Origin: Cyclobacterium salsum
Lineage (GTDB): Bacteria > Bacteroidota > Bacteroidia > Cytophagales > Cyclobacteriaceae
Length of the DNA: 64,000 nt
Direction: 5' to 3'
Assembly: GCF_010119245.1 (NCBI RefSeq)
Contig: NZ_WNKG01000006.1
Coordinates: 248,001-312,000 of the forward strand
Every line of letters starts with the position of its first letter. Position 1 is the stretch's first letter. A program made the translations under genes and the position numbers. Shown here in pieces: positions 28,032 to 36,764 of the stretch. The notes beneath the pieces were generated by a model that was given only the letters and a program-made list of their open reading frames with translations, was not told the DNA's origin and did no database searches.

Positions 28032-29684
28032 ATGGCCGAAATAATACGAATGCCCAAAATGAGTGACACCATGGAAGAAGGGGTGATCGCACAATGGTTA
28101 AAAAAAGTGGGGGATGAGATAAAACCAGGTGATATTCTGGCAGAGGTGGAGACAGATAAGGCAACCATGGAATTGGAATCTTACGATGAGGGAATTTTAC
28201 TTCACATAGGCGTGGAGGAGAAGGATTCTGTTCCTGTAAATGGGGTCATCGCCATACTGGGTGAAAAAGGCGAAAATATAGACGAACTCCTCAAAGAGAT
28301 TAAATCCGGAGGAGATGGAGAGGCGTCCAAAGAGTCAAAAGAAGAGCCGGAAGAAGAGCAGGAGACGACTAAAAGTGAAAGCGATTCCAAAAAAGGAGCT
28401 GAAAAGATCGATACATCCGAAATTAATGCTACGGTAATCACCATGCCCAAAATGAGTGATACCATGCAGGAAGGAACCATCGCTAGCTGGTTAAAGAAAG
28501 TTGGGGATGAGGTGAAATCCGGCGATGTGCTTGCCGAAGTGGAGACGGATAAAGCCACCATGGAGTTGGAATCCTATGATGATGGTACTTTGCTTCACAT
28601 TGGTGTAGAGGAAGGGGATTCCGTGGAGGTGAATGGCGTAATTGCCATCATCGGCGAGAAGGACGCTGATTACGAAACCTTATTAAAAGCGCACAAACAA
28701 CAAAAGGAAAAGCCTGCCGGAGAAGAAAAAGCGGCTCCTAAAGCAGAAAAGGAGGAAGAAAAATCATCACCGAAAAGTGAATCCCAACCGGAAAAGACGG
28801 CAGACACGGGGAGTTCCAGCTCCAATGGAAGAATAAAGGCCTCTCCGCTTGCCAAAAAGATGGCGAAAGAAAAGGGCATCGATATTTCGTTGGTAAAAGG
28901 CACCGGAGACGGTGGACGGATTATTAAAAAGGATATTGAAAACTTCGATCCGGCCAAAGCTCCTGCTGCAGCCGCTGGCAGTACTTCTGCTGGTATAGGT
29001 CAGGAATCCTTCCGTGAGGAGAAAGTATCTCAAATGCGAAAAGTGATTGCCAAGAGGCTTGCCGAGAGCAAGTTTACGGCACCTCACTTTTACCTGACCA
29101 TGGAAATCAACATGGATAAAGCCATTGAGGCCAGGAAAAGTATGAATGAGGTGGCTCCGGTAAAAATTTCTTTTAACGATATGGTCATCAAAGCGGTCGC
29201 GGCATCCTTAAAGCAGCATCCGAATGTCAATTCAGCATGGATGGGAGATAAGATCAGGTATAATGATCATGTCCATATTGGAATGGCGGTAGCGGTAGAT
29301 GAGGGCTTGTTAGTGCCGGTTATTCGATTTGCTGATAGTAAGTCTCTTTCACAAATTTCTAAGGAAGCCAAAACACTCGCCGGGAAGGCAAAGAACAAAG
29401 AGCTGCAACCGAAGGATTGGGAAGGAAATACCTTCACGGTATCCAACCTCGGAATGTTTGGAATCGACGAGTTTACCGCCATTATCAACCCACCTGATGC
29501 CTGTATTCTTGCTATTGGAGGGATCCGGCAGACACCCATCGTGAAGGATGGTGAAATCGTACCGGGCAATCTGATGAAGGTTACCCTGTCCTGTGACCAT
29601 CGGGTGGTGGACGGTGCCATTGGTTCCGCCTTTTTGCAAACAATAAAGAACCTCCTGGAAGATCCCGTCCGGTTGCTTATCTGA
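28032..29684 (+). CDS. pdhC: Pyruvate dehydrogenase complex E2, dihydrolipoamide acetyltransferase
   Basis: A 550-residue E2 protein: lipoyl domain 1 (about 1-80, lipoylated Lys43 in ETDKATMELES), lipoyl domain 2 (about 135-215, Lys174 in the same motif), Glu/Lys-rich linkers, a peripheral subunit-binding domain (about 266-305, SPLAKKMAKEKGIDI) and the catalytic core (about 320-550) ending with DHRVVDG (His523). The two lipoyl domains are nearly identical, suggesting recent duplication. It moves the acetyl group to CoA. E1 and E3 genes are not adjacent. A clear promoter precedes it and a terminator follows. Confidence 0.9.
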   Translation: MAEIIRMPKMSDTMEEGVIAQWLKKVGDEIKPGDILAEVETDKATMELESYDEGILLHIGVEEKDSVPVNGVIAILGEKGENIDELLKEIKSGGDGEASKESKEEPEEEQETTKSESDSKKGAEKIDTSEINATVITMPKMSDTMQEGTIASWLKKVGDEVKSGDVLAEVETDKATMELESYDDGTLLHIGVEEGDSVEVNGVIAIIGEKDADYETLLKAHKQQKEKPAGEEKAAPKAEKEEEKSSPKSESQPEKTADTGSSSSNGRIKASPLAKKMAKEKGIDISLVKGTGDGGRIIKKDIENFDPAKAPAAAAGSTSAGIGQESFREEKVSQMRKVIAKRLAESKFTAPHFYLTMEINMDKAIEARKSMNEVAPVKISFNDMVIKAVAASLKQHPNVNSAWMGDKIRYNDHVHIGMAVAVDEGLLVPVIRFADSKSLSQISKEAKTLAGKAKNKELQPKDWEGNTFTVSNLGMFGIDEFTAIINPPDACILAIGGIRQTPIVKDGEIVPGNLMKVTLSCDHRVVDGAIGSAFLQTIKNLLEDPVRLLI

Positions 29685-29711
29685 TGACAGGCCGGAAAAG
29701 ATTGCAAGTTC

Positions 29712-29743
29712 AAAAAGTCCTAGGAATAGGGCTTTTTGTTTTT
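29712..29743 (+). terminator. Rho-independent terminator after the E2 gene
   Basis: AAAAAGTCCTA (29712-29722) pairs with TAGGGCTTTTT (29727-29737) over 11 bp with one G-T pair and loop GGAA, followed by GTTTTT. It closes the E2 transcript just before hslV. Confidence 0.8.
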
Positions 29744-29777
29744 AAAACGAAATGCATACACTTTAGATAATCGAATA

Positions 29778-30320
29778 ATGGAACGACTAAAATCCACTAC
29801 CGTAGTAGCCATCCGGCATGAAGGTCAGGTAGCCATCGGAGCCGACGGGCAAGCTACTTTGGGGAATACCATTGCTAAAAGCAGTGTTAATAAAATCCGT
29901 AAATTACAAGGAGGGAAAATAGTTACCGGATTTGCGGGGTCTACGGCAGATGCCTTCACCTTGCTGGAAAAATTCGAAGAAAAGCTGGGAGCTTACAGTA
30001 ACAATATGAAGCGGGCAGCTGTGGAGCTGGCGAAAGACTGGCGAACCGACCGGATGCTAAGTAAACTGGAGGCCATGATGATTGTAGCGGATGCTACGGA
30101 TATTCTTATCCTCTCAGGAACCGGAGATGTGATCGAACCCGACCTGGGCATCGCCACCATTGGATCGGGAAGCATGTACGCACAGGCAGCGGCCAGAGCA
30201 ATGAAGAAATACGCTCCCCAATTAACCGCGGAGGAAATCGTTAGGGAAAGCTTGAATATTGCGGCCGATATATGCATTTATACCAACCATAATCTGATCT
30301 TAGAAAAGGTAGAAAATTAA
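29778..30320 (+). CDS. hslV: HslV, peptidase subunit of the HslUV ATP-dependent protease
   Basis: A 180-residue proteasome-fold peptidase. I choose the ATG giving MERLKSTTVVAIRHEG; an upstream ATG would add 14 residues with no family match. The N-terminal Thr nucleophile is probably Thr7, exposed after removal of the short MERLKS leader. GADGQATLGNT and GFAGSTADAF are family signatures, and the length fits. It forms a double hexamer gated by HslU, which is not encoded nearby. It lies just after the E2 terminator and ends before a hairpin at 30330. Confidence 0.92.
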   Translation: MERLKSTTVVAIRHEGQVAIGADGQATLGNTIAKSSVNKIRKLQGGKIVTGFAGSTADAFTLLEKFEEKLGAYSNNMKRAAVELAKDWRTDRMLSKLEAMMIVADATDILILSGTGDVIEPDLGIATIGSGSMYAQAAARAMKKYAPQLTAEEIVRESLNIAADICIYTNHNLILEKVEN

Positions 30321-30355
30321 AAAAGGGGCGCTTTCAGGTACCATGACCTGAAAGC
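30321..30355. terminator. Terminator hairpin between hslV and the Dabb gene
   Basis: GCTTTCAGGT (30330-30339) pairs perfectly with ACCTGAAAGC (30346-30355) around ACCATG. On the minus strand the stem is followed by a T-run (complement of AAAAAA at about 30319-30324), so it serves the Dabb gene best and can also stop hslV transcripts. Confidence 0.7.
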
Positions 30356-30364
30356 ATAAACCGA

Positions 30365-30754
30365 TTATACCTCAAAATCATAGACTTTCACCTGTGACCA
30401 TTTATCTTTGTGATCATCTACAAAGGCCAGGTGAATGGGATCCGTCTGGTATAGGTCATGTGCTTCCAGATTATCGAAATAGACGGTTAGTGAAATGTGA
30501 AAACTGTGATCCACCACCTCTCGGCGGGTGGTACCTGCAGGTTTTCCGAGTTGGTAATCTTTCACACTTTTGGTGCTGGCAATTTTCTTGCAGCCCTCCC
30601 AAACGGCTTGCATGTCTTTCTCGGGATGGTGCAACCAGAAAAATACTTGATGTACGATCATAGTGGATTGGGGGTTTGATTTGGATTGAAACGGAATTCC
30701 TGCTCCCAGACCAATCGCTGAAAGCGCTGCCATAAATTTTCTTCTCGTGAGCAT
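30365..30754 (-). CDS. Dabb-family (stress-responsive alpha-beta barrel) protein with Tat-like signal
   Basis: A 129-residue protein. The start MLTRRKFMAALSAIGLGAG looks like a twin-arginine signal. The remaining about 97 residues match a single Dabb domain: an opening strand IVHQVFFWLHHPEKD, central DYQLGKPAGT and the end HLAFVDDHKDKWSQVKVYDFE. The fold is a dimeric ferredoxin-like barrel. Function is generally unknown, with some members acting as small cyclases or stress proteins. It is transcribed divergently from the aldo/keto reductase. Confidence 0.85.
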   Translation of the reverse strand: MLTRRKFMAALSAIGLGAGIPFQSKSNPQSTMIVHQVFFWLHHPEKDMQAVWEGCKKIASTKSVKDYQLGKPAGTTRREVVDHSFHISLTVYFDNLEAHDLYQTDPIHLAFVDDHKDKWSQVKVYDFEV

Positions 30755-30828
30755 TCTTTTCCTATGGATTTATATTGGTTCAGAAATATAACGATTAATT
30801 GATAGAGTTTTAACGTTACCGGCAAATT

Positions 30829-31815
30829 ATGAAATACAGAAAATTAGGGAAAACCAATTTAATGATCTCAGAAGTCTCTTTAGGAACCTGGCAGGTTGGA
30901 GGCGGCTGGGGAGGCACGTTCGATTCCAAAGCAGCAAACCGGATCATCCATGAGGCCATTGATCAAGGGGTTAACTTTATTGATACGGCCGATGTATACG
31001 ATGCAGGGGCAAGTGAAGCTGCCGTCGGAAAAGTGCTTAGGGAACGAACAGAGGAAGTGTATGTGGCCACCAAATGCGGTCGGCAGGTACAGCCCCACGT
31101 CAGTGAGGGCTATACCCCGGAAAGCCTGAGAGGCTATGTAGACGCAAGTTTAAAAAATTTGGGAGTGGAAACCATCGATCTGATTCAACTCCATTGTCCC
31201 CCGGGGCCTGTGTATCAGAGAGATGAAATTTTTGGCCTTTTTGAAGACCTTAGAAAAGAGGGTAAGATAAGAAATATGGGGGTAAGTGTAGAAAAGGTGG
31301 ACGAGGCACTTCAAGCGATGCGCTATTCCAATGTAACTACGGTCCAGATTATTTTTAATATGTTCCGACAAAAGCCTTCTGATCACTTTTTCGAGCAAGC
31401 CAAAATTAATGAGTGCGGGGTCATCGTAAGGGTTCCCCTTGCCAGTGGTTTGTTATCGGGTAAAATCACCGAGGAAACCTTCTTTCATCCGGAGGACCAC
31501 CGTCATTTCAATCGAAATGGAGAGGCTTTTGATAAGGGAGAGACCTTTTCAGGAATTCCCCTGGAAAAAGGGATTCAGGCGGTGAAAGAGTTGAAGGCAA
31601 TGTTAGGGGAAAAAGCACCACTGGCTTCCCTGGCCATCCGCTGGGTATTGATGTTTGATGCGGTGTCCACGGTTATTCCCGGTGCCTCCAAATTGGAGCA
31701 GGTTCGGTCAAACGTGGCAGCAGCCGGATTACCTGGATTTGAAAGAGAAGAAATGGAGGCTATAAAAGCCCTTTATGATAGATATTTCAAGGCGGAAATT
31801 CACCCCCAATGGTAG
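30829..31815 (+). CDS. Aldo/keto reductase
   Basis: A 328-residue (beta/alpha)8 NADPH-dependent oxidoreductase. The catalytic tetrad is visible: Asp52 and Tyr57 in IDTADVYDAG, Lys82 in VATKCGRQ and His122 in IQLHCPPG. The C-terminal part carries the cofactor-binding IPGASKLEQVRSN. It resembles YhdN/general-stress aldo/keto reductases that reduce sugars or small carbonyls. The substrate is unknown. It faces a Dabb-family gene across about 75 bases, suggesting a shared stress context. Confidence 0.9.
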   Translation: MKYRKLGKTNLMISEVSLGTWQVGGGWGGTFDSKAANRIIHEAIDQGVNFIDTADVYDAGASEAAVGKVLRERTEEVYVATKCGRQVQPHVSEGYTPESLRGYVDASLKNLGVETIDLIQLHCPPGPVYQRDEIFGLFEDLRKEGKIRNMGVSVEKVDEALQAMRYSNVTTVQIIFNMFRQKPSDHFFEQAKINECGVIVRVPLASGLLSGKITEETFFHPEDHRHFNRNGEAFDKGETFSGIPLEKGIQAVKELKAMLGEKAPLASLAIRWVLMFDAVSTVIPGASKLEQVRSNVAAAGLPGFEREEMEAIKALYDRYFKAEIHPQW

Positions 31816-32011
31816 GGATCATTTTCGGAGAGTAGCTTGTAAAAAAAAATGCGCCGCGCTGATTATCTTAGAATCCTTTTTTAAGTTGGTTAGGGTGTAA
31901 TGGCAACCTTCAAGACGAAGTAAAATGCATGAAACCGGTGGAGCCGCCCAGACTCCACCGGGTTCCATAAAAAATGGAATACCAAAAAGTAAGTTGAAAA
32001 AGCTACTGGCT
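31816..32011. terminator. Structured convergent 3' region with two hairpins
   Basis: Between the convergent aldo/keto reductase and ssb genes lie two hairpins. CCGGTGGAG (31935-31943) pairs with CTCCACCGG (31953-31961), 9 bp. TTCCAT pairs with ATGGAA around an A-run at about 31963-31980. The first is GC-rich and could terminate either transcript. No gene is seen here. Confidence 0.55.
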
Positions 32012-32356
32012 TTAGGCTTTTACTTTTTCGCCCATCAGCAGGACATCATTGACCTGCACTTCCGTAATGTACTTTTTGATTCCGTCTTTGTCTTCGTAGG
32101 ACCTGCTGACCAGTTTTCCCTGTATGCAAATCTCAGAGCCCTTATCGGTATACTTGTGGATGATCTCCGCCGCTTTTCCAAAGGCGACCAGGTTATGCCA
32201 ATAGGTTTCCTCGATTTTTTCGCCTTTGTTGTTTTTGTAAGACTCGTTGGTGGCCAGATTCAACCGGACCATGGGCGTGTTACCATTTACGGTTTTAAAA
32301 TCTGCTTTTGCACCCAGTCGTCCGATCAGTTGGACTTTGTTTTTAATAGCGTTCAT
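32012..32356 (-). CDS. ssb: Single-stranded DNA-binding protein (short form)
   Basis: A 114-residue OB-fold protein. Typical features are the start MNAIKNKVQLIGRLG, the central YWHNLVAFGKAAEIIHKY and the strand GSEICIQGKLVSRSYEDKDG. It ends at KVKA and lacks the acidic C-terminal tip (DDDIPF-like) by which SSB recruits partner proteins. It is therefore probably an accessory SSB, such as one for recombination or competence, rather than the main replicative one. It lies divergently from a zinc-ribbon gene, with an array of 10-bp repeats between them. Confidence 0.9.
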   Translation of the reverse strand: MNAIKNKVQLIGRLGAKADFKTVNGNTPMVRLNLATNESYKNNKGEKIEETYWHNLVAFGKAAEIIHKYTDKGSEICIQGKLVSRSYEDKDGIKKYITEVQVNDVLLMGEKVKA

Positions 32357-32448
32357 GACATGTAAAGTTTTAGTGAGAATTAATACAATTTTCCGATTTG
32401 GAACAGGACAAAGTTGCAGACAGGGCCTAAATTTATTCGGGTGTTTTT

Positions 32449-32490
32449 CGTTTAAAACCGTTTGTAAGCGTTTGTAAACGTTTTAAAACG
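32449..32490. repeat. Four tandem 10-bp repeats between ssb and the zinc-ribbon gene
   Basis: Reading from 32449: CGTTTAAAAC, CGTTTGTAAG, CGTTTGTAAA, CGTTTTAAAA, then CG. The 10-base period places each unit on the same helix face, so this may be an operator array for the divergent ssb and zinc-ribbon genes. Confidence 0.6.
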
Positions 32491-32560
32491 ACTACTAATA
32501 TTTGTTAAATCACTTTTTATACATATATTATGCATAATTCCATCTTTAAAAAGCTTTTTT

Positions 32561-32971
32561 ATGCCAATACATCCAAAAAAATGTCTAAGTTGCGAAAAGC
32601 CATTGGCTGGGCGGGTCGATAAGAAGTTTTGTGATGATTATTGTAGAAACCATTACAATAATCAAATCAAGTCAGGAAGTAATAACTTGATCCGTAATAT
32701 TAATAATGCGTTAAAAAAGAACCGGAATATCTTGGCTGGTATCTTACCTGACACGGAGGACACGGCCAAGATATCCCGGGAAAAATTATTGGAAAAGGGC
32801 TTTCTTTTCAAATACCGCACCCATACCTATACCAATAAAAAAGGGAATGTTTATGGATATTGCTACGATTACGGATACTTAAAACTGGAACAGGACTGGA
32901 TCCTGGTGGTCCGAAACAAAGAAATTAGTACACGGAACCCGACCCTTGATAAGCAAACCGTCAAACAATGA
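32561..32971 (+). CDS. Small zinc-ribbon protein, hypothetical
   Basis: A 136-residue protein with an N-terminal zinc ribbon: Cys8, Cys11, Cys24 and Cys28 in KCLSCEKP and KFCDDYCRN, of the kind seen in DUF2116-type proteins. The middle is helical with many Asn and Lys; the C-terminal half (YRTHTYTNKKGNVYGYCYDYGYL) is a beta-rich unit. Function is unknown; nucleic-acid binding is plausible given the ribbon and the ssb gene next door. Its last 11 bases overlap the 3' end of the convergent GH15 gene. Confidence 0.7.
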   Translation: MPIHPKKCLSCEKPLAGRVDKKFCDDYCRNHYNNQIKSGSNNLIRNINNALKKNRNILAGILPDTEDTAKISREKLLEKGFLFKYRTHTYTNKKGNVYGYCYDYGYLKLEQDWILVVRNKEISTRNPTLDKQTVKQ

Positions 32972-34748
32972 AATTTGGTTTGTCAAGTTTTTTATCGATC
33001 CGGTAAGCCGCATTCAGCATGCCCACGTGACTGTAGGTCTGCGGAAAATTCCCCCATTGACTGCCGGTGTGTTGGTCCACGTCTTCGGAAAACAACTTCA
33101 GGTGGTTGCAGTATTTACTCAACGTTTCAAATCCTTCCATGGCTTCATCCAGTCGGTTTACACAAGCCAGCGCCTCGATGTACCAAAAGGCACAAATTAA
33201 AAACGTAGTCTCTGGCTCCCCAAAATCATCCTGATGCTTGTACCGGTAAAACAGGTAATCCTTTGCCAATAAATCTTCTTCCAATGCTTTTAGGTGGTTA
33301 TTGGCACTTTCGATATCCTGTCCGAAATACCCCATGGTGATTAGCTGCAAGGTGCTGGCATCCATGTTTTTGGTACCGATAGCCTGTGCATAGGCTTTTC
33401 GCTCCGGAATGTAACAGGCTTCAATTTTTCTAATGGCCTTGTTTTTCAGTTCGATTGCCTTGGCCCGCATTTCGTCATCCGAAAGCCGGTCGGCGATTTT
33501 TATGGCTGCACTGGCCCCTGCCCAATGAAAGAGGAAGGTGTAACAATGCTCCTGTTTTAAGTTTCTGAATTCCCATAGTCCGGCATCTTTCTCGTCCATG
33601 GTTTCTTCAATTTTTTGCAACAGGTTATTGATAAAAGGCTTGGAATGGCTTTTCTCAGATTCAATAAAGCGCTTGTCAGCATAAAGTGGTAGAAGGCTAA
33701 CCAGCACCTGCCCGTAAAGGTCATTTTGGATGTGCGTGTAGGCCTGGTTTCCGAAACGAACCGGTTTGTTTCCCATATACCCTTCCAGGTCTGCCACAAT
33801 TTCCGGTAACTTGGACGAGCCGGAGATGGAATAAAGGGGCTGGTACCTGCCTTTATCATCGGTTGGCAGGTTTTGGATGTACTCAAAATAGCGTTCTAAT
33901 TCTTCAAAATGGCCTAAATGATTGAATACATTAAGCGTATAATAGGCATCCCGCATCCAGCAGTATCGGTAATCCCAATTTCGGGTGGACCCGGGTGATT
34001 CGGGCAAGCTGGAAGTAGAAGAAGCAATGATCCCTCCGGTATCCTCATATTGGTGGATTTTTAGCACCAATGCAGACCGGACGACCAGCCGTTGATAAAA
34101 ATTAGGGATACTGGTGGATTTCACCCAATTTCTCCAATACTGGCAAGTGGCATTCAGGAACTTTTCGATGGTGCTTTCAATGGGAGCCTCCAGCGGGGAA
34201 CCATAGGTGAGAACCAGATACACTGTTCTTTGAAGTCTGAATTCTTGTTCTTCCGTGATATAGGTAATGGAACAATTGGTGGTCAGCCTCACGGGTTGAT
34301 CCCTTCCACCAAATTGAATGTGGTTACTGCCAGGAGTGGCGGTCAGTTTTTGTCGCCCGTAGTTTCCTACCGGCTGGCAATTGATTTTTATTTTGGGTTC
34401 CCCGTGCAGGGGCTCAATTTTTCTAACCAGCATTAAAGGTTTGAAATACCGGTCAAAATTAAAAAATCTTGGCGCAAAATCAGTGATTTTGTAGGCCTCT
34501 CCGGAAGAAGTTTCCACATAAGTCTCCAGAATGTTGGTATTTTCCAGGTATTCCTGGCGAGAGGTAAAGCCCCCATTTTGGGGCAATACGGTAAATTCTC
34601 CCCCTTTTTCTTTATCCAACATACTACCAAAAAGAAAATCGCTATCAAACCGGGGCAAACATAGCCAACTAATGTTGGTGTTTTTTTCAATGTGGGCGAT
34701 ATAGCTGCAGTTACCTATCAGGCCAGTGCCATACGTATGTTTTTCCAT
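32961..34748 (-). CDS. Glycoside hydrolase family 15 protein (glucoamylase/trehalase-like)
   Basis: About 595 residues from the ATG giving MEKHTYGTGLIGN; the upstream reading to 34787 adds 13 residues outside the family start. GH15 marks are the N-terminal beta domain (SWLCLPRFDSDFLFG), the (alpha/alpha)6 barrel with TRNWDYRYCWMRDA, the probable general acid region LWEFRNLKQEH and the second catalytic Glu region EPETTFLICAFWYIEAL. Enzymes of this bacterial group act on glucans or trehalose as cytoplasmic inverting hydrolases. No signal peptide is present. No sugar-metabolism partner is adjacent. Confidence 0.88.
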   Translation of the reverse strand: MEKHTYGTGLIGNCSYIAHIEKNTNISWLCLPRFDSDFLFGSMLDKEKGGEFTVLPQNGGFTSRQEYLENTNILETYVETSSGEAYKITDFAPRFFNFDRYFKPLMLVRKIEPLHGEPKIKINCQPVGNYGRQKLTATPGSNHIQFGGRDQPVRLTTNCSITYITEEQEFRLQRTVYLVLTYGSPLEAPIESTIEKFLNATCQYWRNWVKSTSIPNFYQRLVVRSALVLKIHQYEDTGGIIASSTSSLPESPGSTRNWDYRYCWMRDAYYTLNVFNHLGHFEELERYFEYIQNLPTDDKGRYQPLYSISGSSKLPEIVADLEGYMGNKPVRFGNQAYTHIQNDLYGQVLVSLLPLYADKRFIESEKSHSKPFINNLLQKIEETMDEKDAGLWEFRNLKQEHCYTFLFHWAGASAAIKIADRLSDDEMRAKAIELKNKAIRKIEACYIPERKAYAQAIGTKNMDASTLQLITMGYFGQDIESANNHLKALEEDLLAKDYLFYRYKHQDDFGEPETTFLICAFWYIEALACVNRLDEAMEGFETLSKYCNHLKLFSEDVDQHTGSQWGNFPQTYSHVGMLNAAYRIDKKLDKPNFIV

Positions 34749-34872
34749 CAGAAAGCTGGTTAAGTGTCGATAAGATGCCCATTGCACTTTATTTAAGATA
34801 ATAAAAAGAAACAGGCCTATAATTTGGCGAAGTTATTAAAAAACAAGGGTGATTGTTAAGGATTTGGTATTA

Positions 34873-35379
34873 TTATTCGCGGATCACCTCCAGAAATTTG
34901 CGAGGCACCTTCACGAGCATGCTTTGGTTGATACTTGGAATGCGAATGATAAAATAATCCTGGTTGGATTTTTGGATGCATTCACCCTTTAACCCCTGTA
35001 GGGGGCCTCCCAGGATATGGACCATTTCTCCCTGCTCGATGTTTCCGGTGTCCACTTCAACGGCCACACCGGTTTCTATTACGCGTTGGATGGCATCAAT
35101 TTCATGTTGCTGAACCACGGCATGTTCACCGGAAAAATTAATAAATTTTACCGCACCGCTCACTTGTAAGGATTCCCAAAGCCTTTCTTTGCTGGTATGT
35201 ACAAAAAGGTAGCCGTTAAATAGTGGCTTTTGCACCTTTTTTTTTCGATCGCTCCATTGCCGGACCTCATCAATGATAGGCAAGTAAACTTCAATTTCCT
35301 TTTCTTTTAATCGCTGTGCTACCTTTTTCTCCGCTCTGGGAGCCGTGTACATGACGTACCAGTGCAACTTTTCAGTCAT
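34873..35379 (-). CDS. UpxY/NusG-family transcription antiterminator
   Basis: A 168-residue NusG-like protein: an NGN domain (WYVMYTAPRAEKKVAQRLK to about residue 105) followed by a KOW domain with GGPLQGLKGEC. It matches UpxY-type antiterminators that bind RNA polymerase in the leader of capsule operons and prevent early termination, as in Bacteroides fragilis. Here the gene is divergent from the polysaccharide locus instead of being its first gene. Both polysaccharide operon leaders (35568-35761 and 39049-39171) contain small hairpins that could be recruitment or stop sites. Confidence 0.85.
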   Translation of the reverse strand: MTEKLHWYVMYTAPRAEKKVAQRLKEKEIEVYLPIIDEVRQWSDRKKKVQKPLFNGYLFVHTSKERLWESLQVSGAVKFINFSGEHAVVQQHEIDAIQRVIETGVAVEVDTGNIEQGEMVHILGGPLQGLKGECIQKSNQDYFIIRIPSINQSMLVKVPRKFLEVIRE

Positions 35380-35761
35380 ATATTCGAGGGTTAAAAGTCG
35401 AAATTACCGAATTATTGGGGCAACCATAAATTATTGAAGTACATTTTTACAAAGGTATGCTAACGAAAAACTCAATAATAATTTTGAATTAAAATAAATG
35501 TGTTTTGAAATGTTTAAAATGTATTTTAAATAAATTTTCCGATTTGAGTTTTTTTTATTTACTTTTGGGAAACCAACGGATTAAATGTAACTTAATAGTT
35601 GTGGTTACTTTAATTGTGATTATTTTAAATATCAATTTTTCTGAATCGAATGGAGGAACGGTGTCGTTACACCTTTTGTAAACTTTATTCATATTATACT
35701 TCGTAGAATTCAGCCTGGTCATTGGCTATTGGGTTGGATAGAAACAGCAAAAACTTAACGC
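35380..35761. promoter_or_regulatory. Divergent intergenic region and leader of the polysaccharide operon
   Basis: An AT-rich region of 382 bases. TACTTTTG at 35560-35567 fits the -7 element TAnnTTTG exactly, although no TTTG lies at the ideal 19-21 base distance. From there a leader of about 195 bases precedes manC. It contains the hairpin GGTGT (35660-35664), loop CGTT, ACACC (35669-35673), followed by TTTT, which could be a pause or stop site. Confidence 0.5.
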
Positions 35762-36757
35762 ATGAAAATCGTCAATGTGGTATTATCTGGGGGAGTAGGT
35801 AGCCGGCTTTGGCCCCTTTCCAGAAAAAGCAAACCAAAACAATATTTGCCCATTTTTGAAGAGCAGTCTCTTTTTGAAAAAACGGTGTTACGGAATGCGA
35901 CCGTCTGTGATCAGGTCATGGTAGTGGGAGGCGTTGATAATTACCACCTGTCCCGGCAAATTTTAAATGAGAAAAACATCCCTTTCCAGGAATTGGTAGA
36001 AGCAAGCCCCCGAAATACAGCAGCGGCCATTGCATTTGCTGCATTTTCCTTACCTGCAGACTCCATCATGCTGGTAACCCCCTCGGACCATCTGATAGGG
36101 GATCAAAAAAGATACGAAGCCGCACTGACCCAGGCGGTGAATTTGGCTCAAAAAGGGTTTCTGGTGACTTTTGGTTTGGTGCCAAGCCGTCCGGAAACAG
36201 GTTTCGGGTACATCGAACACCAGGAAAATGAGGTGTTAAGTTTTAGAGAAAAACCCGATTTGGCCACTGCCAGGGAATTTTTGGAAAAAGGTAATTTTTT
36301 GTGGAACAGTGGGATGTTTTGTTTCACGGCGGAAACCTATCTCAACCAGCTCCAAATGCATGAACCCGAGGTTTATGAAAAATCCAAGCAAGCGCTGGGT
36401 CAGGCAAAGGAGGGCTTTCTACCTAAAGAACAAAGCATGGAAATTCCTTCTATTAGTGTGGATTATGCGGTCATGGAAAGGTCTGATAAAATCAGGGTGG
36501 TTCCCTCCACTTTTAACTGGTCAGATATGGGTTCATTTGAGGCATTGTTTGATTATTTTCCGGAAGATAGTAAGGAAAGAAAGGGGAATAACCTGGTTTT
36601 GGGAACGGGAGAGAAACACGTGGAATTCGTAGGGGTACAGGATCTGGTATTGGTAGAAACAGCAGATGCCATTTTGGTATTGAACCGGGCCAATGCGCAA
36701 GACGTTAAAAAGGTGTACGAGAAATTGGAAAAAGAAAATCCCGGACTATTAAACTAA
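35762..36757 (+). CDS. manC: Mannose-1-phosphate guanylyltransferase
   Basis: A 331-residue nucleotidyltransferase making GDP-mannose from mannose-1-phosphate and GTP. The signature LSGGVGSRLWPLSRKSKPKQ stands at residues 8-27, and the sugar-binding FREKPD and WNSGMF lie near residues 160-185. It lacks the C-terminal phosphomannose isomerase domain of long ManC proteins and is thus the short monofunctional form. It is first in manC-fcl-gmd, which supplies GDP-fucose to the polysaccharide. fcl starts 7 bases after its stop. Confidence 0.92.
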   Translation: MKIVNVVLSGGVGSRLWPLSRKSKPKQYLPIFEEQSLFEKTVLRNATVCDQVMVVGGVDNYHLSRQILNEKNIPFQELVEASPRNTAAAIAFAAFSLPADSIMLVTPSDHLIGDQKRYEAALTQAVNLAQKGFLVTFGLVPSRPETGFGYIEHQENEVLSFREKPDLATAREFLEKGNFLWNSGMFCFTAETYLNQLQMHEPEVYEKSKQALGQAKEGFLPKEQSMEIPSISVDYAVMERSDKIRVVPSTFNWSDMGSFEALFDYFPEDSKERKGNNLVLGTGEKHVEFVGVQDLVLVETADAILVLNRANAQDVKKVYEKLEKENPGLLN

Positions 36758-36764
36758 GTACCCA

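Noticed and set aside
31935-31961. GC-rich hairpin after the aldo/keto reductase as a riboswitch
   Set aside because: It lies at converging gene ends, not upstream of a gene, so a terminator or 3' structure is simpler.
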